A stretch of DNA of 64,000 bases from Streptomyces sp. NBC_00162 (lineage in GTDB: Bacteria > Actinomycetota > Actinomycetes > Streptomycetales > Streptomycetaceae), in the NCBI RefSeq assembly GCF_024611995.1, contig NZ_CP102509.1, positions 3,224,001-3,288,000 of the forward strand, read 5' to 3'. This document shows, in pieces, positions 22,638 to 31,815 of this stretch. Position numbers and translations under genes: made by a program. Under the pieces are notes generated by a model. The model saw only the letters and a program-made list of their open reading frames with translations, searched no databases and was not told the DNA's origin. Positions within the stretch are counted from its first letter, which is position 1. Each line of letters opens with the position of its first letter.

Positions 22638-23867
22638 TTACTCCCCGTAAGGGGGAAATCCCATCGTCAGCTCCTTGACCTCCGTACGGGTCCTCGCGGC
22701 TTCCCCGTGCAGCGCGGCCGCAAACAATGCCGCGATCCGGAGCATCTCCGTCTCCCCCATCCCCTGGGTGGTCACGGCGGCGGTGCCCAGGCGGACGCCG
22801 CGCTGGTCCCCGTACGGGAGGGCGCAGGTGTCGAGCACGATCCCGGCGGCGGCCAGCCGGCCCCGCGCGGTCGGGCCGTCGATGCCCAGCGGCGCCGGGT
22901 CGGCGGTGATCAGGTGCGTGTCGGTCCCGCCGGTGGTCACGGTGAAGCCGTGGTCCTCCAACGCCTCTGCCATCGCCCGGGCGTTGGCGACGACCCGGTG
23001 GGCGTACGTGGCGAAGGCGGGAGCCGCGGCCTCCCCGAAGGCCACGGCCTTGGCGGCGATGGTGTGCATCTGGGCGCCGCCCTGGGTGAAGGGGAACACC
23101 GCCCGGTCGATCCGCTCGGCGAATTCGGCGCCGCACAGCAGCATGCCGCCGCGCGGACCCCGCAGGACCTTGTGCGTGGTCGCGCAGACGATGTCGGCGT
23201 ACGGGACGGGGCTGGGCGCGGCCCCGCCGGCCACCAGCCCGATGGGATGGGCGGCGTCGGCGATCAGATAGGCCCCGACCTCGTCGGCGATCTCCCGGAA
23301 GGCCGAGTACTCGGGGTGGCGGGGGTAGGAGATGGAGCCGCAGACGATCGCCTTCGGCTGGTGCGAGCGGGCGAGCTGCTGCACCTGCTCGTAGTCGATG
23401 AGCCCGGTCTCCGCGTCCACGCCGTAGCCGACGAAGTCGAACCACCGGCCGGAGAAATTGGCGGGCGAGCCGTGCGTGAGGTGGCCGCCGTACGGGAGCC
23501 CCATCGCCAGCACCGTGTCCCCGGGCCGCAGCAGCGCGGCGTACGCGGCCAGGACCGCGGAGGAACCGGAGTGCGGCTGGACGTTGGCGTGCTCGGCGCC
23601 GAACAGTGTCTTCGCCCGTTCCACTGCCAGCTGCTCGGCCACGTCCACGTACTCGCAGCCGCCGTGGTACCGGGCGCCGGGGTATCCCTCGGCGTACTTG
23701 TTGGAGAGCGAGGAGCCGAGCGCGGCGAGCACGGCGGGCGAGGTGAAGTTCTCGGCGGCGATCAGCTGGAGGGTGCTCGCCTGCCGCTGCCGCTCCCCCG
23801 CGAGCACGTCTGCCATCTGCGGGTCCTGCTGTCGCAGGACGTCCGTGGGCTGGGTGATGACACTCAT
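22638..23867 (-). CDS. glyA: Serine hydroxymethyltransferase-like PLP enzyme
   Basis: 409 residues. It interconverts serine and glycine with tetrahydrofolate in one-carbon metabolism. The PLP lysine lies in ATTHKVLRGPRGG. LIAAENFTS, YAEGYPGARYHGG and FPFTQGG are further family motifs. The segment normally reading DMAH(F/V)AGL is DAAHPIGLVAGG here, a modest departure. The ATG at 23867 has a GGAGT-like site. Streptomycetes often carry more than one copy of this gene, so whether this is the main housekeeping enzyme is unclear. It is probably cotranscribed with the gene below it. Confidence 0.9.
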   Translation of the reverse strand: MSVITQPTDVLRQQDPQMADVLAGERQRQASTLQLIAAENFTSPAVLAALGSSLSNKYAEGYPGARYHGGCEYVDVAEQLAVERAKTLFGAEHANVQPHSGSSAVLAAYAALLRPGDTVLAMGLPYGGHLTHGSPANFSGRWFDFVGYGVDAETGLIDYEQVQQLARSHQPKAIVCGSISYPRHPEYSAFREIADEVGAYLIADAAHPIGLVAGGAAPSPVPYADIVCATTHKVLRGPRGGMLLCGAEFAERIDRAVFPFTQGGAQMHTIAAKAVAFGEAAAPAFATYAHRVVANARAMAEALEDHGFTVTTGGTDTHLITADPAPLGIDGPTARGRLAAAGIVLDTCALPYGDQRGVRLGTAAVTTQGMGETEMLRIAALFAAALHGEAARTRTEVKELTMGFPPYGE

Positions 23868-23970
23868 GGCGCGACTCCATGGGGTACCGGGTACCAGCCA
23901 CCATATCCCCGACGCCCTCCTCGCACCGCTCGGCGCCAGGGCGCCCCCCGGACGGAGTCCAGGAGAGGGT

Positions 23971-23987
23971 CCGGGGCGGAGCCCCGG
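23971..23987. terminator. Hairpin between the phosphatase-like gene and glyA
   Basis: CCGGGGC-GGA-GCCCCGG, a 7-bp GC-only stem 17 bases after the phosphatase-like stop. A partial copy of the interspersed repeat (23945-23959) is beside it. It may separate the upstream cluster from glyA. Confidence 0.5.
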
Positions 23988-24003
23988 GCAACGGCTCCGC
24001 AGG

Positions 24004-24636
24004 TCAGCGGGAAGCGGTCACGCCCGTCAGTGCGGTCACGACGGGGTCCAGCGCCTGGTTGATCTCGTCGCCGATCGACCGGAAGAAGGTGATCGGCGCC
24101 CCGTACGGGTCGTACACCTCGTCCGCGTCCGGCGACGGGGCCAGCAGCCAGCCGCGCAGCGCCGCCGCGGCCCGTACCAGGGCGCGTGCGCGCTCCGCCA
24201 TGCCGTCGTCCAGGGGCGGCAGGGTGGCCGGATCTATCGCCCGGACCAGCCGGGTGAACTCCTTCAGCGTGAAGGTCCGCAGCCCCGCCGAATGACCCAT
24301 CGAGATGACCTGCGCCCGGTGGTCGCGGGTCGCGGTCAGCACCAGGTCGGCCCGGATGACGTGCTCGTCGAGCAGCTCCCGCCCGGTGAAACCGGAGGCG
24401 TCGGCTCCGAAGTCCGCCAGCACGGCAGCCGCGTTCGCCTCCATCGGCGCGCCCTCGTGGCCCCAGGTGCCGGCGCTCTCCACGATGAGGTCCGCGCTGA
24501 CCAGGCCCCCGAGGCGGTGGGCCAGGGCGTGCCGCGTCAGCCGCTCGGTGATGGGCGAGCGGCACACGTTGCCGGTGCTGACGTGGAGTATGCGGAAAGC
24601 GGTTCCCCCAGCTATGCCACGCCCGTCAGGGCTCAC
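24004..24636 (-). CDS. Low-molecular-weight phosphotyrosine phosphatase-like protein lacking the catalytic Cys
   Basis: 210 residues. The fold signature V-C-x-G-N-x-C-R-S of LMW phosphatases reads HVSTGNVCRSP here: the first, nucleophilic Cys is Ser (codon AGC), while the second Cys, the Arg and the Ser remain. The later DPYG motif with its Asp, the usual general acid, is kept (VYDPYGAP), though it is followed by an unusual ITFFRSIGDEIN tail. A normal phosphatase needs the Cys, so this is probably inactive or a phospho-binding protein. The GTG at 24636 overlaps the stop of the threonylcarbamoyl-AMP synthase gene (GTGA), so the two are coupled. Confidence 0.85.
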   Translation of the reverse strand: MSPDGRGIAGGTAFRILHVSTGNVCRSPITERLTRHALAHRLGGLVSADLIVESAGTWGHEGAPMEANAAAVLADFGADASGFTGRELLDEHVIRADLVLTATRDHRAQVISMGHSAGLRTFTLKEFTRLVRAIDPATLPPLDDGMAERARALVRAAAALRGWLLAPSPDADEVYDPYGAPITFFRSIGDEINQALDPVVTALTGVTASR

Positions 24637-25280
24637 GGGGCGACCTCGAGGTCGGGTACGACCTCCCGCAGCTGCTCCGCGGTGAGCGCCCCTTCGCGCA
24701 GCAGGACGGGAACCTTCCCGGTGACGTCGACGATCGACGACGGCTGGATGCCGGGCGTCGGACCCCCGTCGAGGTACACGGACACGGAGTCCCCGAGCAT
24801 CTCGCGCGCCGCGTCGCAGTCCTCGGGCGCCGGGTGCCCGGACAGGTTGGCCGAGGACACCGCCATCGGGCCGACCTCGGTCAGCAGCTCGATCGCGACG
24901 GGGTGCAGGGGCATGCGTACGGCCACGGTCCCCTGGGTGTCGCCGAGGTCCCAGGCCAGCGAGGGCTGGTGCTTGGCGACGAGCGTCAGCGCGCCCGGCC
25001 AGAAGGCGTCGACGAGCTCCCACGCCTGCTCGGAGAAGTCGGTGACCAGGCCGTGCAGGGTGTTCGGGGAGCCGATGAGCACCGGGGTGGGCATGCTGCG
25101 GCCCCGTCCCTTGGCGGCGAGCAGGTCGTGGACGGCCTCCGGGCTGAAGGCGTCCGCGCCGATCCCGTACAGGGTGTCGGTGGGCAGCACGACGAGCTCG
25201 CCGCGGCGCACGGCGGATGCGGCTTCGCGCAGACCCGTCTTGCGGTCCGTCGCGTCGTTGCAGTCGTATCGCCGGGCCAT
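24633..25280 (-). CDS. tsaC: L-threonylcarbamoyladenylate synthase (Sua5/YrdC family)
   Basis: 215 residues, YrdC domain only. It makes threonylcarbamoyl-AMP from threonine, bicarbonate and ATP for t6A modification of ANN-decoding tRNAs. Motifs: LVVLPTDTLYGIG, the basic KGRGRSMPTPVLI, FWPGALTLV, VAVRMP, and SSANLSGHPAP. The ATG at 25280 is preceded by GGAGT. Downstream it overlaps the phosphatase-like gene; upstream is prmC. The prfA-prmC-sua5 order is conserved in actinobacteria and links translation-related genes. Confidence 0.94.
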   Translation of the reverse strand: MARRYDCNDATDRKTGLREAASAVRRGELVVLPTDTLYGIGADAFSPEAVHDLLAAKGRGRSMPTPVLIGSPNTLHGLVTDFSEQAWELVDAFWPGALTLVAKHQPSLAWDLGDTQGTVAVRMPLHPVAIELLTEVGPMAVSSANLSGHPAPEDCDAAREMLGDSVSVYLDGGPTPGIQPSSIVDVTGKVPVLLREGALTAEQLREVVPDLEVAP

Positions 25281-25338
25281 CAGCGGGACTCCTCGTGCAT
25301 CAGGGGGGTGACTGTGTCACTGGGTGAACTGGCGCGGA

Positions 25339-26184
25339 TCACGGCAGTGCCTTGCGGGCGGTCGCGAAGCGCGGGCGGTTGTTCAGGTCGGGGTGGTCGG
25401 CGGCGTCGGCCCAGCCCCGCTCCTCGGCGAAGATCCACGGGACCTGGCCGCCCTGGGTGTCGGCGTGCTCGATGACGACGATGCCGCCGGGCCGCAGCAG
25501 CCGGTGGGCGGTGCGCTCGATGCCGCGGATGGTGTCGAGACCGTCCTCGCCGGAGAAGAGGGCCATCTCCGGATCGTGGTCCCGGGCCTCGGGGGCCACG
25601 TACTCCCACTCGGTGAGCGGGATGTACGGCGGGTTGGAGATGACCAGGTCGACCTGCCCGTCGAGCTCCGGCAGGGCGCTCAGCGCGTCCCCCTGGTGGA
25701 CGGTGACCCGGGAGCCCTCGGCGTTCTTGCGGGTCCAGCGCAGGGCTTCCTCGGACAGCTCGACCGCGTGCACGCGCGAGCGCGGCACCTCCTGCGCCAT
25801 GGCCAGCGCGATCGCGCCGGAGCCGGTGCACAGGTCGACGATCAGCGGCTCGACCACGTCCATCGCCCGGACGGCGTGTATGGCCCAGTCCACGACCGAC
25901 TCGGTCTCGGGCCGCGGGACGAAGACCCCGGGCCCGACCTGGAGCTCCAGGTAGCGGAAGAAGGCGCGGCCGGTGATGTGCTGGAGCGGCTCGCGCGCCT
26001 CGCGGCGGGCGACGGCCTCCCAGTAGCGGGCGTCGAAGTCCGCGTCCTTGACGTGGTGCAGTTCCCCCCGCTTGACGCCGTGCACGAAGGCCGCGAGCTC
26101 CTCCGCGTCGAAGCGCGGTGAGGGCACGCCGGCGGCGGCCAGCCGCTGGGTGGCCTGGGCCACCTCGGCAAGCAGCAAGTTCAC
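25339..26184 (-). CDS. prmC: Release-factor glutamine methyltransferase PrmC
   Basis: 281 residues. It methylates the Gln of the GGQ motif in release factors RF1 and RF2 with S-adenosylmethionine. The N-terminal helical domain (1-85) recognises the factor. The methyltransferase core has [15 protein letters not shown] (SAM binding) and the catalytic ISNPPYIP. The start is GTG at 26184. It lies 49 bases after prfA, its substrate's gene, and the two are probably in one operon. Confidence 0.96.
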   Translation of the reverse strand: MNLLLAEVAQATQRLAAAGVPSPRFDAEELAAFVHGVKRGELHHVKDADFDARYWEAVARREAREPLQHITGRAFFRYLELQVGPGVFVPRPETESVVDWAIHAVRAMDVVEPLIVDLCTGSGAIALAMAQEVPRSRVHAVELSEEALRWTRKNAEGSRVTVHQGDALSALPELDGQVDLVISNPPYIPLTEWEYVAPEARDHDPEMALFSGEDGLDTIRGIERTAHRLLRPGGIVVIEHADTQGGQVPWIFAEERGWADAADHPDLNNRPRFATARKALP

Positions 26185-26233
26185 GCTGGTCCTCCGGGCT
26201 GCTGTCGTACGGGGGGTGAAGCAGGGTTCAGGG

Positions 26234-27313
26234 TCAGTGCGCGGCCGCGAGCTTGGCCGCGGAGTCGGTGTCGACGCAGGCCTGGATGACCGCGTCGAGA
26301 TCGCCGTCGAGCACCTGGTCCAAGTTGTACGCCTTGAATCCGGTCCGGTGGTCCGAGATCCGGTTTTCCGGGTAGTTGTACGTGCGGATCTTCTCCGAGC
26401 GGTCCACGCTGCGCACCTGGCTGCGGCGCACGTCGGAGGCCTCCTGCTCGGCGGCCTCCTGGGCGGCGGCCAGCAGGCGCGAGCGGAGGATGCGCATGGC
26501 CTGCTCCTTGTTCTGGAGCTGGCTCTTCTCGTTCTGGCAGGAGGCGACCACGCCGGTCGGCAGGTGCGTGATGCGCACGGCCGAGTCGGTGGTGTTGACG
26601 GACTGGCCGCCGGGGCCCGACGAGCGGTACACGTCGATGCGGAGGTCGTTCATGTTGACCTCGACCTCGACCTCCTCGGCCTCCGGGGTGACGAGCACGC
26701 CGGCGGCGGAGGTGTGGATGCGGCCCTGGGACTCGGTGGCCGGAACCCGCTGGACGCGGTGCACGCCGCCCTCGTACTTCAGGCGGGCCCACACGCCCTG
26801 GCCGGGCTCGGTCGCGCCGTTGCCGCCCTTGGTGCGGACGGAGACCTGCACGTCCTTGTAGCCGCCGAGCTCGGACTCGGTGGCGTCGATGATCTCGGTC
26901 TTCCAGCCCACGCGCTCGGCGTAGCGCAGGTACATGCGCAGCAGGTCGCCGGCGAACAGGGCCGACTCGTCACCGCCCGCGCCCGCCTTGACCTCCAGGA
27001 GCACGTCCTTGTCGTCGCTGGGGTCGCGCGGGACCAGCAGCAGGCGGAGCTTCTCGGTGAGCTCCTCGCGCTGCTGCGTCAGCTCCTTGACCTCGGCGAT
27101 GAAGTCCGGGTCGTCGGCCGCGAACTCCTTGGCCGTCTCGATGTCCTCGGCCGACTGCTTCCACGCCCGGAAGGTCGCGATGATCGGGGTCAGCTCCGCG
27201 TAGCGCTTGTTCAGCTTGCGCGCGTTGGCCTGATCGGAGTGGACCGAAGGGTCGGCGAGCTTCTTCTCAAGATCGGCGTGCTCGCCGACCAGTTCCTCGA
27301 CCGCCTCGAACAT
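26234..27313 (-). CDS. prfA: Peptide chain release factor RF1
   Basis: 359 residues. RF1 ends translation at UAA and UAG. The codon-recognition tripeptide PAT lies in [11 protein letters not shown], and the catalytic GGQ in [17 protein letters not shown]. The ATG at 27313 gives the standard start MFEAVEELV; 21 extra upstream codons are rejected because they lie in the intergenic region. It sits between rpmE and prmC, as in mycobacteria. Confidence 0.97.
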   Translation of the reverse strand: MFEAVEELVGEHADLEKKLADPSVHSDQANARKLNKRYAELTPIIATFRAWKQSAEDIETAKEFAADDPDFIAEVKELTQQREELTEKLRLLLVPRDPSDDKDVLLEVKAGAGGDESALFAGDLLRMYLRYAERVGWKTEIIDATESELGGYKDVQVSVRTKGGNGATEPGQGVWARLKYEGGVHRVQRVPATESQGRIHTSAAGVLVTPEAEEVEVEVNMNDLRIDVYRSSGPGGQSVNTTDSAVRITHLPTGVVASCQNEKSQLQNKEQAMRILRSRLLAAAQEAAEQEASDVRRSQVRSVDRSEKIRTYNYPENRISDHRTGFKAYNLDQVLDGDLDAVIQACVDTDSAAKLAAAH

Positions 27314-27377
27314 CGGGGTACTCCTGGGGTAAAAGTGCGAAGGACTGCAGGGGGTGACGGGGCTAGCCGACGACAAA

Positions 27378-27430
27378 GGCGCCGGTCCGGCCGCCCCCGA
27401 GTGGACAGGGGGCGGCCGGTGACCGGCGCC
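27378..27430 (-). terminator. Strong terminator after rpmE
   Basis: Nested arms GGCGCCGGT (27378-27386) with ACCGGCGCC (27422-27430), and CGGCCGCCCCC (27388-27398) with GGGGGCGGCCG (27408-27418), pair into a long stem with a nine-base loop. It lies between the rpmE stop and prfA, so prfA needs read-through or its own promoter. Confidence 0.85.
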
Positions 27431-27439
27431 TGGGTCGCG

Positions 27440-27658
27440 CTACTTCTTGGCCGCACCCTTGCCGAAGCGAGCCTCGAAGCGCGCCACACGGCCACCGGTG
27501 TCGAGGATCTTCTGCTTGCCCGTGTAGAACGGGTGGCACTCGGAGCAGACCTCGGCACGGATGGTGCCTTCGGTCAAGGTGCTACGGGTGGTGAACGACG
27601 CGCCACAGGTGCAGCTGACCTGGGTCTCGACGTACTGGGGGTGGATCTCGCTCTTCAA
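27440..27658 (-). CDS. rpmE: 50S ribosomal protein L31, zinc-binding type
   Basis: 72 residues. The four-Cys zinc form is shown by CTC near residue 16 and CSEC near 38, so this is the C+ paralogue, which in streptomycetes can be replaced by a Cys-free copy under zinc starvation. The start is TTG at 27658 with GGAGA six bases upstream. It ends in a basic tail. It lies between the LCP gene and prfA, each separated by terminator- or promoter-like DNA. Confidence 0.96.
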   Translation of the reverse strand: MKSEIHPQYVETQVSCTCGASFTTRSTLTEGTIRAEVCSECHPFYTGKQKILDTGGRVARFEARFGKGAAKK

Positions 27659-27734
27659 GGTGTCTCCTAGATTCGGGAGGGCGCCGGGTCGCAGGAGCCG
27701 AATTGCGCGCTGCGTGAACCGGGGCCGACAGACC

Positions 27735-27762
27735 AGTCTGCCAGGACCGGGCTGCCTGTCAA
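27735..27762 (-). promoter_or_regulatory. Possible rpmE promoter
   Basis: On the minus strand TTGACA (27757-27762) is followed 16 bases later by CAGACT (27735-27740). The -35 box is perfect; the -10 is poor. Transcription would begin near 27728, 70 bases before the rpmE start. Confidence 0.4.
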
Positions 27763-27829
27763 AATTCTGAGGACGCCTCCCTCAACGGAGAGGGGCCGGC
27801 ATCTATTCCGCACCGGATCGGAAGGCTCT

Positions 27830-28930
27830 CTACTGGACGACCTTGCCGGCGGTGCCCTTGTCGCCCATCGAGTTCTCGGTGGCCTCGGCGGGAACGGGCT
27901 GGTCGGCCAGCAGGGCGTCCCAGACCAGCTTGGACTGCTTGGTCAGCGGGGCCACACGGTCGGAGTCGAGCGCGTCCGCCGTCACCGGCAGCGTGATCAT
28001 GTGCATGTTCTGGGCGTCGATGCCCTGGAGGCTCTGGGCGAAGCCCATGAGGGACTTCACATCGCCGAGCGCCTTGTCGGTGGTGATCGTCTTGGTGCCG
28101 GTGTCGGCGAGGTCGAGCAGCCGCTTGGGGTTGTCGAACAGGCCGATGCTCTTGACCTGCTTGATCAGCGCCTTGATGAAGGCCTGCTGGAGCTGTATTC
28201 GGCCGAGGTCGCCGCCGTCGCCGACGCCGTGGCGGGTACGGACCAGCCCGAGGGCCTGCTCGCCGTTCAGCTTGTTGGGGCCGGCCGGGAGGTCCAGGTG
28301 GCTGTAATCGTCCTTGATCGGCTTGCTGGTGGTCACCTCCACCCCGCCGAGGGTGTCGATGATCTTCTTGAAGCCCGTGAAGTCGACCTCGATGTAGTGG
28401 TCCATACGGATCCCCGACATCTTCTCGACGGTCTTGACCGCGCAGGCCGCCCCGCCGATGGTGTACGCCTCGTTGAACTGCTTGCGCGTCCCGCCGGGGT
28501 CGGTCTTCCCCTTGGCCGTGGTGCAGGAGGGGCGGGCGGTCATGGTGTCGCGCGGGATCGATATGACGCTGGCCTTCTGGTGGCCCTCGTAGAGGTGGAC
28601 GATCATCGCGGTGTCGGAGCGGGCGGAGCCGCCGTCGTCCGGGCCGTACTCGCCGTTGGCGCCGCCGCGGGAGTCGGATCCCAGGACCAGGATGTCCATC
28701 GAGCCGTTGTCGACGTTCTGCGGTCGGTCGGTGCCGAGCGCCTGGTCGATGTCGACGGTCTTCAGGTTGCCGTTGAGCTTGAAGTAGAAGTAGCCGAGCC
28801 CCGCCCCGCCGAGCAGGACCACGCCCGCGGCGGTCCACGCGGCGATGACGAGAGCCCTGCGGCGCTTCGGCGGTTTCCGTCGGCGCCGGCCCGCGGCGCG
28901 CCCGCCGCTGCCCTTGCTGTCGTCGCTCAT
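27830..28930 (-). CDS. LytR-CpsA-Psr family cell-wall glycopolymer ligase
   Basis: 366 residues. LCP proteins attach lipid-linked anionic glycopolymers to peptidoglycan outside the membrane. A basic N-terminus (RRRRKPPKRRR) is followed by one transmembrane helix (about 26-48) and the extracytoplasmic LCP domain with the phosphate-binding arginines in DILVLGSDSRGG and SVISIPRDTMT, then TLGGVEV and LVRTRHGVGDGGDLGRIQLQQ. The ATG at 28930 is preceded by GAGGAG; a frame open to 29173 is rejected. It lies downstream of rho after a 313-base gap with a terminator. Confidence 0.92.
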   Translation of the reverse strand: MSDDSKGSGGRAAGRRRRKPPKRRRALVIAAWTAAGVVLLGGAGLGYFYFKLNGNLKTVDIDQALGTDRPQNVDNGSMDILVLGSDSRGGANGEYGPDDGGSARSDTAMIVHLYEGHQKASVISIPRDTMTARPSCTTAKGKTDPGGTRKQFNEAYTIGGAACAVKTVEKMSGIRMDHYIEVDFTGFKKIIDTLGGVEVTTSKPIKDDYSHLDLPAGPNKLNGEQALGLVRTRHGVGDGGDLGRIQLQQAFIKALIKQVKSIGLFDNPKRLLDLADTGTKTITTDKALGDVKSLMGFAQSLQGIDAQNMHMITLPVTADALDSDRVAPLTKQSKLVWDALLADQPVPAEATENSMGDKGTAGKVVQ

Positions 28931-29243
28931 GCTCTCCTCGGTCCTTAGGTCCGTGCCCCGGTCGTCTGCGGCCGCCATCCACCGTGCGTCCTCTGACACA
29001 GACGGCCGAGCGCCCCCCAGGGTTCCACGGCGCCGGGAGCCCCCCGATCGGCGCGTACATGACCATCCGCGCGGGTGATCATCACGTGGCACCACCTCCA
29101 GCCTGCGGTTTTGGCCGGGGACGCCGCGGAGCGGGAGAGGGTTAACCGCGGGACGGGGTGTGCGCAAGAGCACAGCGGCGGCAAAAGCACAGCCGCCCCC
29201 GCCGCGGGTGCGGCGGGGGCGGCTGTGTGGTGACGCCGGTGAC
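28931..29243. other. Intergenic region between rho and the LCP gene
   Basis: 313 bases without a credible gene. Nearest rho it holds a perfect 18-bp hairpin (29188-29227). The rest should contain the promoter of the LCP gene, but no clear boxes were found. An open frame runs into the region but lacks a ribosome site. Confidence 0.5.
29188..29227 (-). terminator. Intrinsic-type terminator after rho
   Basis: A perfect 18-bp stem (29188-29205 and 29210-29227) with a GGGT loop, followed on the minus strand by AAAAGC rather than by T residues. It lies 16 bases after the rho stop and is the most stable hairpin in the window. Confidence 0.85.
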
Positions 29244-31388
29244 TCAGTCGTCGTTCTTGCCCGACGGAGTCGTCTTCGCGATCTGCATCAGGAACTCGGC
29301 GTTCGACTTCGTCTGCTTCATCTTGTCGAGGAGCAGCTCGATCGCCTGCTGCGAGTCGAGCGCGTGCAGCACCCGGCGCAGCTTCCAGGTGATGGAGAGC
29401 TCCTCGCTGTTGAGGAGGATCTCCTCCTTGCGCGTGCCCGACGCGTCGACGTCGACGGCCGGGAAGATGCGCTTGTCGGCGAGCTTCCGGTCGAGCTTGA
29501 GCTCCATGTTGCCGGTGCCCTTGAACTCCTCGAAGATCACCTCGTCCATGCGCGAGCCGGTGTCGACCAGCGCGGTGGCCAGGATGGTCAGCGAGCCGCC
29601 GTCCTCGATGTTGCGCGCGGCACCGAAGAAGCGCTTCGGCGGGTACAGCGCGGTCGAGTCGACACCACCGGACAGGATGCGGCCGGAGGCGGGCGCCGCG
29701 AGGTTGTACGCGCGGCCCAGGCGGGTGATGGAGTCCAGCAGGACGACCACGTCGTGACCCAGCTCGACGAGACGCTTGGCGCGCTCGATGGCCAGCTCGG
29801 CGACGGTGGTGTGGTCCTCGGCCGGACGGTCGAAGGTCGAGGAGATGACCTCGCCCTTGACCGACCGCTGCATGTCGGTGACCTCTTCCGGACGCTCGTC
29901 GACCAGGACGACCATCAGGTGGCACTCGGGGTTGTTGGTGGTGATCGCGTTGGCGATCGCCTGCATGATCATCGTCTTGCCGGCCTTCGGCGGCGAGACG
30001 ATCAGACCACGCTGACCCTTTCCGATCGGTGCGACCAGGTCGACGATCCGGCCGGTCAGCACGCCCGGGTCGGTCTCCAGGCGGAGCCGGTCCTGCGGGT
30101 AGAGCGGGGTCAGCTTCTGGAACTCCGGCCGTCCGCGCCCGGATTCGGGCGCCATGCCGTTCACCGAGTCCAGTCGCACAAGGGCGTTGAACTTCTCGCG
30201 GCGTTCGCCGTCCTTGGGCTGGCGCACGGCACCGGTGGTGTGGTCGCCCTTGCGCAGACCCGCCTTGCGGACCTGGGCGAGGGAGACGTACACGTCGTTG
30301 GGGCCGGGCAGGTAGCCCGAGGTCCGGATGAACGCGTAGTTGTCGAGGATGTCGAGGATGCCCGCGACGGGGATCAGCACGTCGTCGTCGGCGACCTGCG
30401 GCTCGTTCGGGGCGAACTCGTCGCGGCCACGACGGCCACGGCGGTCGCGGTAACGGCCGCGACGGCCGCGACGGCCGCCCTCGTCGTCGAAGTCGTCCTG
30501 CGGACCGTTGTCCTGGGGACCCTGGCGGTCCTGGCGGTCCTGGCGGTCCTGACGGCCCTGCTGGCCCTGGCTCTGAACCTGGCCCTGGCCGCGGCCGCCC
30601 TGCTGCTGACGGTCGCCGCGCTCGGCGCGGTCCTGACGGCCGCCGCCCTGGCCGCCCTGCGGCGCGCCCTGACCCTGGCCGCCCTGGCCCTGCTCGTCGG
30701 CCTTGGCGCCGCGGTCGCGACGGTCGCGCTGGCGGTCGCCGCGCTCGCCGCGCTCGGCACCGCGGTCACGGCGGTCGCGACGGCCGCGGCCCTCGCCGTC
30801 CTGTGCGGGGGCGGAGACGGCGGTGGCGGCCTCGGCCTTCACGTCCGTCTGCGGCGCGGTGGCGGTCGCCGTGGCGGCCTCGGCCTTGACGGTCTCGGTC
30901 TTCTCCTCGACCTGCACGGCGGCGGGGGCCGAGGCCTCCGGGCTGCCGGACGGGGCGGTGGCCCGACGCCGGCGGCGCTCGCCGACCGGGGCGTCCTCGC
31001 TGGCCGGCTGGCCCGGGATGTCGATCTGGGCCTGCGCGGCAGGCTTCTCGGCGGGCGCCTCGGCGGCGGCCTCGCCCGTGCGGGCCTTGCTGGTGGCGCG
31101 GCGCTTCGGCTTGGCCTCGGCGGTGTCGGCGGCGCCTGCGGCGGAGGCGGCCTTGGGCGCTCCGGCGCCACCCGCCTGCGTCTCCTTGATGACCTCGATC
31201 AGCTGGCTCTTGCGCATCCGCGCGGTGCCCCTGATGCCGAGGCCCGACGCGACCTGCTGCAGCTCGGCCAGGACCATGCCGTCAAGGCCGGTGCCGGTGC
31301 GGCGACGCTTGGGTGCGGCGCCCGCGGCGGGGGCACTGGTGTCGACAGAGGTGTCGGCAGCGCCCATCAGATCGGTGGTGTCGCTCAC
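29244..31388 (-). CDS. rho: Transcription termination factor Rho with a large N-terminal insertion
   Basis: 714 residues, against 419 in E. coli. Rho is a hexameric RNA-dependent ATPase that ends transcription. An N-terminal Rho_N (SAP-like) domain (about 35-65, [19 protein letters not shown]) is followed by Ala/Pro-rich sequence, then a stretch at about 196-329 composed almost only of Arg, Asp, Gly and Gln. After that come the RNA-binding cold-shock domain ([24 protein letters not shown] motif) and the ATPase with Walker A PPKAGKT near 465. The GTG at 31388 is preceded by GGAAGGA. The insert, known from actinobacterial Rho, adds RNA affinity and may promote assembly. Confidence 0.95.
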   Translation of the reverse strand: MSDTTDLMGAADTSVDTSAPAAGAAPKRRRTGTGLDGMVLAELQQVASGLGIRGTARMRKSQLIEVIKETQAGGAGAPKAASAAGAADTAEAKPKRRATSKARTGEAAAEAPAEKPAAQAQIDIPGQPASEDAPVGERRRRRATAPSGSPEASAPAAVQVEEKTETVKAEAATATATAPQTDVKAEAATAVSAPAQDGEGRGRRDRRDRGAERGERGDRQRDRRDRGAKADEQGQGGQGQGAPQGGQGGGRQDRAERGDRQQQGGRGQGQVQSQGQQGRQDRQDRQDRQGPQDNGPQDDFDDEGGRRGRRGRYRDRRGRRGRDEFAPNEPQVADDDVLIPVAGILDILDNYAFIRTSGYLPGPNDVYVSLAQVRKAGLRKGDHTTGAVRQPKDGERREKFNALVRLDSVNGMAPESGRGRPEFQKLTPLYPQDRLRLETDPGVLTGRIVDLVAPIGKGQRGLIVSPPKAGKTMIMQAIANAITTNNPECHLMVVLVDERPEEVTDMQRSVKGEVISSTFDRPAEDHTTVAELAIERAKRLVELGHDVVVLLDSITRLGRAYNLAAPASGRILSGGVDSTALYPPKRFFGAARNIEDGGSLTILATALVDTGSRMDEVIFEEFKGTGNMELKLDRKLADKRIFPAVDVDASGTRKEEILLNSEELSITWKLRRVLHALDSQQAIELLLDKMKQTKSNAEFLMQIAKTTPSGKNDD

Positions 31389-31815
31389 GAAGGGTCCTTC
31401 CCTGGAGCGGACGTCGGCCTGTCTGGCTCGGCGACCGGTTGTGCTGTCCGACAACAGTCCATTACCTGATGGGTCATGGACCGCGGCCGGGGCGGTGGTC
31501 CGCCGATAGAGATACGGCGGAGAGAAACGTGCGTGGGTGGTTCCGGCGAGAAGCCCCCGAGCTGGAAGCGTGGGAATGTCACGCCGATTCCGGAGCGTGC
31601 TCGAAACTGCTGGAAGTGATCAAAGCAGTCGGGGAGGCTCCCGGAAGAAAGGTGGTCCCGGATGGGGACACTGAGCACCGAGCCATGGCGGCTTCGGATG
31701 CGCACTTGAGACTAACACTACCGGATCCAACAGACATTCCCCCTCTCAGTCACCGGCAATCGCGCCCTTCCGCGCGGGCGGCCTGCCCTGGCCGCCCGCC
31801 CCTGACCGGCCTGGC
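31389..31815. other. Long intergenic and leader region of rho
   Basis: 427 bases between thrB and rho with no confident gene. On the minus strand a 106-codon frame (31705 to 31385) ends with a TGA that overlaps the rho GTG as GTGA, but its third-position GC is only about 70 percent, well below real genes here, so I do not call it a CDS. Part from 31700 to 31740 is A/T richer and probably holds the rho promoter. ACTGCT and AGCAGT at 31604-31628 can pair. Confidence 0.45.

Noticed and set aside
29160..31469. A plus-strand frame of 769 codons opposite rho
   Set aside because: It mirrors the rho coding frame on the other strand, has biased Leu/Ala/Arg runs from the Arg-rich insert, and lacks a ribosome site. 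Rho motifs on the minus strand are certain.
31385..31705. A 106-codon frame ending on the rho start, as a gene
   Set aside because: Codon use is too low in third-position GC for this genome and no ribosome site is visible. Kept only as a leader-peptide question.
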